A stretch of 5,076 nucleotides of DNA from Desulfobulbus sp. (GTDB taxonomy: Bacteria; Pseudomonadota; Gammaproteobacteria; Burkholderiales; Rhodocyclaceae), in NCBI GenBank assembly GCA_009782025.1, contig WQUQ01000157.1:1-5076 (forward strand), read 5' to 3'. Of this stretch, positions 1 through 4,783 are shown piece after piece. The translations under genes were made by a program, and so were the position numbers. The notes beneath the pieces are model-generated. The model was not told where the DNA came from. It was given only the letters and a program-made list of their open reading frames with translations, and made no database searches. Position 1 is the stretch's first letter, and each line of letters opens with the position of its first letter.

Positions 1-83
1 CCCCATCAACCGTCAGTGGAGCATCAACCGCCGCCAAAGACAGCGGCGCTAAAGCTGACCGGCTAAAGCCGGTGGTTTCAACC
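1..83 (+). mobile_element. Probable right end of an IS200/IS605 (TnpB-type) insertion sequence
   Basis: A hairpin with a perfect 6-bp stem, ACCGGC-TAAA-GCCGGT (58-73), is followed at once by GGTTTCAACC. Short subterminal hairpins of this form, followed by a few bases and the cleavage site, are typical of the right ends of IS200/IS605-family elements and of the 3' part of their TnpB guide RNAs. Frame 1 is open from the window edge to a TAA at 64-66 and could be the last 21 codons of tnpB (SVEHQPPPKTAALKLTG), although frame 2 is also open until 50-52. The sequence after about position 83 changes character and reads as the end of another gene, as expected at an insertion junction. The exact junction, the tnpB assignment and the family are inferred, since the body of the element lies outside the window. 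Confidence 0.45.
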
Positions 84-445
84 TTGGAGATGGAAATGGA
101 TCAGAAACCCAAAACCGCATTGCAACAAAAGGAACTGCATACGAATCAGAAATAGCTCTCGCGACAGCCGTTCGTAATGTATTTGGATTCCCCGGATTCA
201 AGATATTGAAGGATATTCGGCATCTCGATATATCGGGTCACAAGGCGACAACGGCCACTGTTTCTTACTTGGGTTCCTATGCAGGTACCGAATGGAGCGC
301 AGGCCCAGTAAACGTGACGATCTACTGCATTACAGAATCAGCCAGAAGCATTGAATTTCAAGTGATTGCGTTATCTGATGCCCCCAAGGATTTGGTCTCC
401 TCCACAATTGAAACCGTTGAGAATGTAACGCTCGAAACTCCATGA
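80..445 (+). pseudogene. 5'-truncated gene of unknown function, C-terminal fragment
   Basis: This reading frame is open from 59 to the TGA at 443-445 and has no ATG or GTG start with a ribosome site near its left end. The only in-window candidate is a TTG at 206 without a Shine-Dalgarno sequence. The frame runs straight through the presumed insertion-sequence end, so the real start was probably cut off by that insertion. From about 83 the product is roughly 120 residues, soluble-looking, with no transmembrane stretch. It has a mixed alpha/beta composition, with alternating hydrophobic strands around ATVSYLGSYAG and VNVTIYCITESA and a C-terminal stretch ending ETVENVTLETP. I do not recognise the family. 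Codon use is visibly more A/T-rich than in the biotin genes downstream, which points to separately acquired DNA. It is unrelated in function to the biotin cluster as far as I can see. A short frame-shifted ATG frame at 90-155 exists but is not convincing. Confidence 0.45.
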
Positions 446-461
446 TTTGCTTGTTGCAACC

Positions 462-542
462 CGGTAGATTGGGCTGAGCGCAGCGAATCTCAACACCATC
501 ACTCTATATGTTGGGGTTCGCTTCGCTCACCGCCAACCTACG
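462..542. repeat. Large imperfect palindromic intergenic repeat
   Basis: The left arm (462-495) and right arm (509-542) are inverted copies that pair along almost their whole 34 bases, with a handful of mismatches and a 13-base spacer. The core of the left arm reads TTGGGCTGAGCGCAGCGAA, and the right arm carries TTCGCTTCGCTCA. Dispersed palindromes of this type are common between genes in many proteobacteria and resemble REP or MITE-like elements. It lies between the truncated gene and the first bioA start, so it may separate transcripts or shield mRNA ends. No U-tract follows, so it is not a classic intrinsic terminator. Confidence 0.75.
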
Positions 543-635
543 CGCTATCCCATGAATCCCGCCCCCCTCAACCCATCAACCAACGCCGACTGGCTGGCCC
601 GCAGCCAAGACGCCGTCTGGCATCCGTGCACGCAG
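542..635 (+). repeat. Direct repeat copy 1: bioA 5' end (upstream copy)
   Basis: This stretch aligns with 1141-1235. Over the 84 bases starting at the ATG (552-635), I count 13 substitutions and no gaps; a one-base gap lies just upstream of the ATG. The longest identical block runs from CAACGCCGACTGG to the end of CGCAGCCA. Beyond both ends the similarity stops abruptly: at a GCGCT shared by both copies on the left, and after ACGCAG on the right. The two copies therefore bracket an unrelated segment of about 505 bases. Confidence 0.9.
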
Positions 636-644
636 CCCGCGTAG
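552..644 (+). pseudogene. Truncated duplicate of the bioA start (30 codons)
   Basis: The ATG at 552 opens a 30-residue frame that ends in TAG at 642-644. Its first 28 residues match residues 153-180 of the downstream AP2-BioA frame at 22 positions, including the conserved blocks NADWLARSQ and VWHPCTQ. WHPCTQ is a conserved N-terminal block of BioA, and here the frame leaves the BioA sequence directly after it. This is either the original bioA start, cut off by an insertion, or a partial duplicate. I see no good Shine-Dalgarno sequence in front of the ATG. If transcribed it would produce a short peptide translated just ahead of the GC-rich hairpin at 646-661. It cannot make an active enzyme, because the cofactor-binding domain is absent. 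Confidence 0.8.
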
Positions 645-661
645 TGCGGGGCTTGCCCCGC
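636..661 (+). promoter_or_regulatory. Two mutually exclusive GC-rich hairpins in the leader
   Basis: CCCGC (636-640) can pair with GCGGG (646-650). Alternatively GCGGGG (646-651) can pair with CCCCGC (656-661) around a CTTG loop. The two stems share bases 646-650, so only one can form at a time. The stop of the 30-codon upstream frame (642-644) lies inside this structure. No U-run follows, so intrinsic termination is unlikely. The GCGGGGCTTGCCCCGC core resembles a common dispersed GC-rich palindrome, so it may be no more than repeat debris. Confidence 0.4.
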
Positions 662-679
662 CGGCCTCACATCAAACCC

Positions 680-686
680 AGGAGGT
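680..686 (+). promoter_or_regulatory. Strong Shine-Dalgarno sequence for the AP2-bioA frame
   Basis: AGGAGGT ends nine bases before the ATG at 696 and matches the consensus ribosome-binding sequence. It supports 696 as the true start of the AP2-bioA frame. It also shows that this start belonged to a real AP2 gene before or after the fusion. Confidence 0.85.
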
Positions 687-695
687 CTCACGAAC

Positions 696-2513
696 ATGTC
701 ACAACACCGCAATATCACGCGCGTCGACGACGATCTGAAAGGAACTCACGCCTGGATCGTCACCGTTCAGCGCCAGGGCAATAAAGTCATTCGTCCGTTT
801 TCCGACGGAACCTACGGTGGAAAAAAAGAGGCGCTGGCCGCCGCCATTGCCCACCGCGATTCCTTGCTCGCCAGTCATTCCCCATTCGAACATCAGATCT
901 GGGTTCGCTCTCGCCTGCGGCGAAACAACACATCCGGCGTTCCCGGCGTTGGCCGATACGAGGTTTTTATCAATCGCAAAGCCAAGCATCGCACAGCCAT
1001 CTGGCTTGCCATGTGGGACGATGAGCAAGGACGCAGGCGTACACGCAAGTTCTCGGTTTCCCTTTATGGTGAGCGCCAAGCCAAAGAACTGGCCATTGCC
1101 GAGCGTGAACGTCAACTGCATCGAGTGTGCGCATTGAAGGGCGCTGACTCCGCGAATCCCGCCCCCCCCGCTCCTTCCGCCAACGCCGACTGGCTGGCCC
1201 GCAGCCAGGTCACCGTCTGGCATCCGTGTACGCAGATGCGCCACCATGCACAAACCGGCTCGCCGGAGCATCTGCCGCTGTTGCCGATTGCTCGCGGGCA
1301 GGGGGCCTGGCTTGTCGATTTCGATGACAGACGCTACCTCGACGGCATCAGTTCGTGGTGGACCAATCTGTTCGGTCACGCCAATCCGCGCATCAACGCG
1401 GCGCTGAGGGCGCAACTGAAAAGCCTGGAGCATGTGATGCTGGCGGGCTGCACGCACCAGCCAGTGATCGAGTTGTCGGAACGCCTGGCGGCGCTGACCG
1501 GCGGCGCGCTGGGCCATGCCTTTTACGCTTCCGACGGCGCTTCGGCGATCGAAATCGCGCTGAAGATGAGTTTTCATTACTGGCGCAACGCGGGCCACCC
1601 GGAAAAGGCGGAATTCCTCTGCCTGGCGGGCGCTTATCACGGCGAGACGGTCGGCGCGCTGGCCGTTACCGATGTCGCCATTTTCCGGGACGCCTACGCG
1701 CCGCTGACCTACGCCGCCACCCACGTGCTGCCCTCGCCCGACGCCCGGCTGGCCGAAGCGGGCGAGACGCCGGCTGATGCCGCCCGCCGCGCCGCCGGTG
1801 CGCTGGAGCAGCATTTGCAGGAACACGGCGAACGCACCGCCGCGCTGATCGTCGAGCCGCTGGTGCAGGGGGCCGCCGGCATGGTCATGCACGACCCGGA
1901 ATATCTGCGCCTCGCCCGCGCCCTGTGCGACCGGCACGAAGTGCACCTGATCTGCGACGAGATCGCCGTCGGCTGCGGGCGCACCGGCACTTTTTTCGCG
2001 CACGAGCAGGCGGGCATCCGTCCCGACCTGCTGTGCCTGTCCAAGGGCATTTCCGGCGGCTACCTGCCGCTGTCCGTCGTGCTCTGCCGCGACGCCATCT
2101 TCGACGCCTTTCTCGACGATTCGACGGCCCGCGCCTTTCTGCATTCGCATTCCTACACCGGCAATCCGCTGGCCTGCCGGGCGGCGCTGGCGACGCTCGA
2201 CATTTTCGCCGATGACGATGTGCTCACCGCCAACCGCCTCCGGGCGCAGCAGATCGCCGCCGCGCTGCAACCGCTGGCAGCCCATCCGCAAGTCCGCCAC
2301 CCGCGCCAGCGCGGCATGATCGCCGCCTTCGACGTGGCCACCGACGACCCGCATTTCTCCCGCCGCTTCTATCGCGCCGCGCTGGACAACGAGGCGCTGC
2401 TGCGGCCCATCGGCAACACCGTCTACTGGATGCCGCCCTATGTCGTCGACGCCGGCGAAATCGCCCATCTCGGCGCAGCGACGGCGCGGGCGCTGGAAAT
2501 AGCATTGGCATGA
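696..2513 (+). CDS. bioA: AP2-domain / adenosylmethionine-8-amino-7-oxononanoate aminotransferase (BioA) fusion
   Basis: BioA is a PLP enzyme that transfers an amino group from S-adenosylmethionine to KAPA, giving diaminopelargonate (DAPA), in the cytoplasm. Residues 153-605 form a complete BioA of about 453 residues, near the family's usual length. Visible hallmarks are WHPCTQ (175-180), GISSWWTNLFGH, YASDGASAIEIALKM, AYHGETVGA, the cofactor Asp in CDEIAVG (D421) and the PLP lysine in LSKGISGGYLPLS (K450). Residues about 6-57 and 75-141 are instead two AP2 DNA-binding repeats (RPFSDGTYGGKKEAL; NNTSGVPGVGRY, RKFSVSLYGERQAKELAIA). They are joined to BioA through a Pro/Ala-rich linker. The normal bioA ATG is replaced by GCG at codon 153. 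Possible internal starts are GTG 1125 and TTG 1134, both without clear ribosome sites. The stop overlaps bioF by ATGA, implying translational coupling. The BioA call is very firm; whether the fusion is the actual product is uncertain. Confidence 0.93.
   Translation: MSQHRNITRVDDDLKGTHAWIVTVQRQGNKVIRPFSDGTYGGKKEALAAAIAHRDSLLASHSPFEHQIWVRSRLRRNNTSGVPGVGRYEVFINRKAKHRTAIWLAMWDDEQGRRRTRKFSVSLYGERQAKELAIAERERQLHRVCALKGADSANPAPPAPSANADWLARSQVTVWHPCTQMRHHAQTGSPEHLPLLPIARGQGAWLVDFDDRRYLDGISSWWTNLFGHANPRINAALRAQLKSLEHVMLAGCTHQPVIELSERLAALTGGALGHAFYASDGASAIEIALKMSFHYWRNAGHPEKAEFLCLAGAYHGETVGALAVTDVAIFRDAYAPLTYAATHVLPSPDARLAEAGETPADAARRAAGALEQHLQEHGERTAALIVEPLVQGAAGMVMHDPEYLRLARALCDRHEVHLICDEIAVGCGRTGTFFAHEQAGIRPDLLCLSKGISGGYLPLSVVLCRDAIFDAFLDDSTARAFLHSHSYTGNPLACRAALATLDIFADDDVLTANRLRAQQIAAALQPLAAHPQVRHPRQRGMIAAFDVATDDPHFSRRFYRAALDNEALLRPIGNTVYWMPPYVVDAGEIAHLGAATARALEIALA
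1141..1235 (+). repeat. Direct repeat copy 2: bioA 5' end (functional copy, start codon lost)
   Basis: This is the second copy of the segment at 542-635. Here the reading frame continues past ACGCAG into the full bioA gene. The position of the start codon is GCG (1152-1154) instead of ATG. The 13 substitutions from the ATG onward relative to copy 1 include both silent and amino-acid-changing differences, so the duplication is either old or brought in bioA sequence from a different strain. Confidence 0.9.
1162..1169 (+). repeat. C8 homopolymer tract in the AP2-BioA linker
   Basis: Eight consecutive C residues lie between the AP2 part and the BioA part of the frame. The matching position in copy 1 has six (562-567). 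Slippage by one base here would disconnect BioA from every upstream start codon. Confidence 0.8.
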
Positions 2514-3676
2514 GCCTGACCGAGCGCCTGCAAGCCGAACTCGATGACATCGCCGCCGCCGGCCTGACCCGCCGTCGCCGCGTGCTGGCTTCGCCCTGTG
2601 GCCGCACCGCCGTCGTCGACGGGCGCGAACTCATCAATTTCGCCAGCAACGATTATCTCGGCCTGGCGGGCGACCCCGCCCTGGCCGCCGCTTTTGCCCA
2701 CGGCGCGCGGCAATGGGGCACCGGCAGCGGCGCCTCACACCTGCTCGGCGGCCATCTCGAACCACACGAAAAACTGGAAACGGAACTCGCCGCCTTCACC
2801 GGCTTTGCCCGCGCCCTGACCTTTTCCACCGGCTATCTCGCCAATCTGGCCGTCACCCCGACCCTGGCCGGGCGCGGCGCGGCGGTGTTCGCCGACAAGC
2901 TGAACCACGCCTCGCTGATCGACGCCATGCAGCTCGCCAAGGCCAACGGCGCGGCCATCCACCGCTACCCGCACGCCGATCTTTCGGCGCTGGAACGCCT
3001 GCTGGCCGCCAGCGCCGCCGCGAGCAAACTCATCGTCAGCGACACCGTGTTCAGCATGGACGGCGATCTCGCGCCGCTGCCGCAACTGCTCGAACTGGCC
3101 GAGCGATATGACGCCTGGCTGATTCTCGACGACGCCCACGGCTTCGGCGTGCTGGGCGAAAACGGGCGCGGCAGCCTCGCCCATTGCGGCCTGCCGGCGG
3201 CCGAGCGCATCCTGCTGATGGGCACCCTGGGCAAGGCGGCCGGCGTCGGCGGCGCTTTCGTCGCCGGGTCGGAAACCGCCATCGACTATCTGCTGCAAAA
3301 GGGCCGCGCCTACATCTTCACCACCGCCGCGCCGCCAGCCGTCGCCTGCGCCCTGAGCCACAGTCTGCAACGCATCGCCGCCGGCGACGACCTGCGCCAG
3401 CGGCTCTTCGCCCACATCGCCCGCCTGCAGGACGGCGCGGCGGGCCTGCCGTGGCGGCTGTTGCCCTCGGCCACCGCCATCCAGCCGCTCATCGTCGGCG
3501 GCAACGCCGCCGCCGTCGCGCTCTCCGACGCGCTATGGCAACGCGGCCTGTGGGCGCCCGCCATCCGCCCGCCCACCGTGCCGGCCGGAACCGCCCGCCT
3601 GCGCCTGTCGCTGTCGGCGGCGCACACCACCGATGACATCGACAAACTGCTCGCCGCACTTCGGGAGTTGTCATGA
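2510..3676 (+). CDS. bioF: 8-amino-7-oxononanoate synthase (KAPA synthase)
   Basis: BioF is a cytosolic PLP enzyme of the alpha-oxoamine synthase family. It condenses pimeloyl-ACP (or pimeloyl-CoA) with L-alanine, releasing CO2, to make KAPA, the substrate of BioA. The 388 residues match the usual family length. Visible hallmarks in order are FASNDYLGL near residue 45, the glycine-rich GSGASHLLGGHLEPHEKLE, LNHASLIDA with the cofactor-stacking His (H133), SDTVFSMDGDLAPL, LDDAHGFGVLG with the PLP-binding Asp and His (D208, H210), and the PLP lysine in MGTLGKAAGVGG (K242). The ATG overlaps the bioA stop (ATGA), which fixes the start and implies coupled translation. Codon use is like that of the bioA body. 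No frameshift or missing catalytic residue is seen. The last codons carry the ribosome site of the ancestral bioH start. Confidence 0.97.
   Translation: MSLTERLQAELDDIAAAGLTRRRRVLASPCGRTAVVDGRELINFASNDYLGLAGDPALAAAFAHGARQWGTGSGASHLLGGHLEPHEKLETELAAFTGFARALTFSTGYLANLAVTPTLAGRGAAVFADKLNHASLIDAMQLAKANGAAIHRYPHADLSALERLLAASAAASKLIVSDTVFSMDGDLAPLPQLLELAERYDAWLILDDAHGFGVLGENGRGSLAHCGLPAAERILLMGTLGKAAGVGGAFVAGSETAIDYLLQKGRAYIFTTAAPPAVACALSHSLQRIAAGDDLRQRLFAHIARLQDGAAGLPWRLLPSATAIQPLIVGGNAAAVALSDALWQRGLWAPAIRPPTVPAGTARLRLSLSAAHTTDDIDKLLAALRELS
3663..3667 (+). promoter_or_regulatory. Relic Shine-Dalgarno sequence of the ancestral bioH start
   Basis: GGGAG lies five bases before the ATG at 3673, inside the end of bioF. 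That ATG overlaps the bioF stop by ATGA and begins ATGAAACC exactly like the real bioH start at 3872. The site therefore looks like the ribosome-binding sequence that once served bioH and now precedes a dead-end frame. Confidence 0.55.
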
Positions 3677-3680
3677 AACC
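3672..3680 (+). repeat. 9-bp direct repeat, copy 1 (ancestral bioH start)
   Basis: CATGAAACC occurs here, across the bioF stop, and again at 3871-3879, across the bioH start. The exact 199-base offset and the location of both copies at a start codon suggest duplication accompanying an insertion. Confidence 0.65.
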
Positions 3681-3825
3681 CCGTGGATCGCGTTTTGGCT
3701 CGCACCACTCGGCATGGCGCGATTTGCCGCCCCGAATGATAAACACTCAATGTCATGCTGCGCGCAGTCGCAGCATCCATGCCATCTGTGGATTCTGCGA
3801 CTGCGCTTCGCTCCGCGCAGAATGA
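3673..3825 (+). pseudogene. Dead-end frame opened by the displaced bioH start (50 codons)
   Basis: The ATG at 3673 has a fair Shine-Dalgarno sequence and overlaps the bioF stop, as a coupled downstream gene would. After the first codons, which match bioH (Met-Lys-Pro), the frame enters unrelated DNA and the palindromic repeat and stops at 3823-3825. The predicted 50-residue peptide is rich in Arg, Ser, His and Cys and shows no domain. It is best read as a by-product of the insertion that pushed bioH downstream. Ribosomes finishing bioF could still initiate here and terminate about 47 bases before the current bioH ATG. Confidence 0.4.
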
Positions 3826-3826
3826 C
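3752..3826. repeat. Imperfect palindromic intergenic repeat
   Basis: The left arm (3752-3779, GTCATGCTGCGCGCAGTCGC onward) is the inverted copy of the right arm (3789-3826, TGGATTCTGCGACTGCGC onward). The left arm lacks ten bases (GAGCGAAGCG when read from the opposite strand) that are present in the right arm, and differs at two further positions. The right arm shares the 10-mer CGCTTCGCTC with the right arm of the repeat at 462-542. Dispersed palindromes of this kind are common in proteobacterial genomes. Confidence 0.75.
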
Positions 3827-3870
3827 GTTTGTGGTTCTTTGACGCTAATCTACGCCACTGCAAGAATTGC

Positions 3871-3879
3871 CATGAAACC
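3871..3879 (+). repeat. 9-bp direct repeat, copy 2 (current bioH start)
   Basis: Second copy of CATGAAACC, containing the ATG of the complete bioH gene. After this point the bioH reading frame continues normally. Confidence 0.65.
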
Positions 3880-4582
3880 ACTATTCATCCTCCCCGGCTG
3901 GGGCCTCGGCCGAGGGCCGCTGCAAGCCGTCGCCGCCGCGCTCGGCGGCGCATTTATTGATCTGCCCGGTTATGACGAGACGCCGCTGGAAACCGATTTC
4001 GACCAAGCAGTAGCCGCCATCGCCGAACGCCTGCCGCCAGGCACCACGCTCGCCGGCTGGTCGCTCGGCGCGCAACTGGCGCTGGCCGTCGCCGCCCGCG
4101 CCCCGGCCAGGGTCGGCAAACTGCTGCTGATTGCCGGCACGGCCAGCTTCGTTCAGCGCGACGGCTGGCCGGACGCCATGCCGCCCGCGACCCTGGGCGA
4201 ATTCACCCAAGCGATTGCCGCCGACGCCCCGGCCATGCTGCCGCGCTTCGTCGGCGGCTTCAATCGCGGCGACGCCCAGGCCAAGGCGGTGACGGCGGAA
4301 ATCCTGCGCCTCGCCTCCCCGCTGCCGCCCGCCGACGTGCTGACGAGCGGCCTCGGCTGGCTGCGCGACGTCGACCTGCGCGCCGACGCGCCGCGCATCA
4401 CCGCCCCGACGCTGCTGCTGCACGGCGCCGCCGACCCGCTGATGCCGCTGCCCGCCGCTCGCGCCCTGGCAGCCCTGATCCCCGGCGCGCGCCTGAGCGC
4501 CTTCGACGCCTGCGCCCACGCCCCTTTCCTGTCGCGCCCGGACGATTTTCTCGATCAGGCGCGGGGTTTCGTGCGTGCGTAA
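3872..4582 (+). CDS. bioH: Pimeloyl-ACP methyl ester carboxylesterase
   Basis: BioH is a cytosolic alpha/beta-hydrolase that removes the methyl group from pimeloyl-ACP methyl ester, ending chain elongation and supplying pimeloyl-ACP to BioF. The protein is 236 residues, somewhat short for the family. The oxyanion-hole region is FILPGWGLG near residues 6-13. The catalytic triad is visible: Ser64 in the nucleophile elbow GWSLGAQ, Asp188 in LLHGAADPLMP and His216 in ACAHAPFLSRP. The frame is open upstream to an ATG at 3755, but those extra 39 codons come from the palindromic repeat, so I place the start at 3872, where MKPLFILPGWG begins. The ribosome site there is weak (AAGAA), unlike the GGGAG before the duplicated start at 3673. 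The 195-base gap from bioF contrasts with the bioA-bioF overlap, so expression may now be partly uncoupled. Confidence 0.95.
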   Translation: MKPLFILPGWGLGRGPLQAVAAALGGAFIDLPGYDETPLETDFDQAVAAIAERLPPGTTLAGWSLGAQLALAVAARAPARVGKLLLIAGTASFVQRDGWPDAMPPATLGEFTQAIAADAPAMLPRFVGGFNRGDAQAKAVTAEILRLASPLPPADVLTSGLGWLRDVDLRADAPRITAPTLLLHGAADPLMPLPAARALAALIPGARLSAFDACAHAPFLSRPDDFLDQARGFVRA

Positions 4583-4583
4583 A

Positions 4584-4595
4584 ATCAAATTTGAT
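4584..4595. repeat. Perfect 12-bp palindrome after bioH
   Basis: ATCAAATTTGAT is a perfect palindrome starting two bases after the bioH stop codon. It could be an operator half-site pair or chance in an A/T-rich patch. Its position between bioH and bioC is compatible with either a 3'-end element or a regulatory site. Confidence 0.35.
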
Positions 4596-4726
4596 GTTGG
4601 ATCGGCGGATCAAGATCCGCCCTACGGCCCTATCTCGATTGGTGCCGCGCCTGCGGCGTGGGGCCGGAAGCGGGCGTGAAGCGGTTGCTGGCGGAATCGC
4701 CGGATGAAAGGGCGCTGATCGGTTGA
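4595..4726 (+). pseudogene. Possible gene remnant between bioH and bioC
   Basis: This frame is open from just after a stop at 4592 to the TGA at 4724-4726 and has no convincing start codon. The part from about 4631 reads PYLDWCRACGVGPEAGVK and then LLAESPDERALIG. It looks more protein-like than the other frames and keeps the high G/C third positions of the neighbours. It could be the last 30 or so codons of a lost gene, but I recognise no family and the evidence is composition only. Confidence 0.2.
4604..4621 (+). repeat. Stem-loop downstream of bioH
   Basis: GGCGGATC (4604-4611) and GATCCGCC (4614-4621) form a perfect 8-bp inverted repeat with a two-base spacer. No run of T follows (CTACGG), so it is not a standard intrinsic terminator. 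It may protect the bioH mRNA end or be part of a dispersed GGCGGATC-type repeat. Confidence 0.5.
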
Positions 4727-4769
4727 TCTGCCCTGAACGAGCGCCGGGCAGCGTGGGGCGATGACAAGA

Positions 4770-4775
4770 TAAAAT
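4770..4775 (+). promoter_or_regulatory. Candidate -10 box for bioC
   Basis: TAAAAT matches the sigma-70 -10 consensus at five of six bases, in an otherwise GC-rich region. It ends eight bases before the bioC ATG, so a transcript from it would be nearly leaderless. No good -35 box at the usual spacing was found, which keeps this tentative. Confidence 0.3.
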
Positions 4776-4783
4776 GCCCGGAC

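Larger units (their letters stand above)
636..1140 (+). mobile_element. Putative inserted segment carrying tandem AP2 domains
   Basis: This roughly 505-base block sits exactly between the two copies of the bioA 5' end. It contains a GC-rich hairpin, a strong Shine-Dalgarno sequence and the AP2-coding part of the following frame, which has no stop of its own. Its third codon positions are clearly less G/C-biased than those of the bioA body, which suggests foreign origin. AP2 domains in bacteria and phages are often associated with mobile DNA such as homing endonucleases. No terminal inverted repeats or transposase are seen, so the mobility itself is inferred only from the flanking duplication and composition. 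Confidence 0.4.
3681..3879. mobile_element. 199-bp insertion between bioF and bioH
   Basis: The segment contains a palindromic repeat in its middle and ends with a second copy of CATGAAACC, so it is bounded by 9-bp direct repeats like a target-site duplication. Removing 199 bases restores a bioF-bioH junction with an ATGA overlap and a GGGAG ribosome site. I see no obvious terminal inverted repeats at its outer ends and no coding sequence for a transposase, so it would be a non-autonomous (MITE-like) insertion or the product of a duplication event. Confidence 0.5.

Noticed and set aside
206..445. Intact 79-codon gene starting at TTG 206
   Set aside because: No Shine-Dalgarno sequence precedes the TTG, and the frame stays open and protein-like for 40 codons upstream, which fits a truncated gene better.
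446..541. BirA-type operator or sigma-70 promoter before bioA
   Set aside because: No pair of elements near the BirA consensus was found. TATATG at 505-510 has no -35 at proper spacing and TAGATT at 465-470 has its nearest -35-like hexamer only 12 bases away.
699..2468. Long 589-codon open frame on the minus strand opposite bioA
   Set aside because: It is a shadow of a GC-rich coding strand, with low-complexity Gly/Arg/Gln-rich product and no domain; the plus-strand frame has all BioA motifs.
2735..3415. 226-codon minus-strand frame opposite bioF
   Set aside because: Same GC-skew shadow effect; the product is Gly/Ala/Gln-rich without recognisable motifs, while bioF is complete on the plus strand.
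3755..3871. N-terminal extension of BioH from the ATG at 3755
   Set aside because: The 39 added codons are encoded by the palindromic repeat and flanking insert, and the conserved BioH start MKPLFILPGWG begins at 3872.
3881..4588. 235-codon minus-strand frame opposite bioH
   Set aside because: Low-complexity shadow of bioH, with no ribosome site or domain.
4604..4621. Intrinsic terminator after bioH
   Set aside because: The stem is good but is followed by CTACGG and not a T-run.
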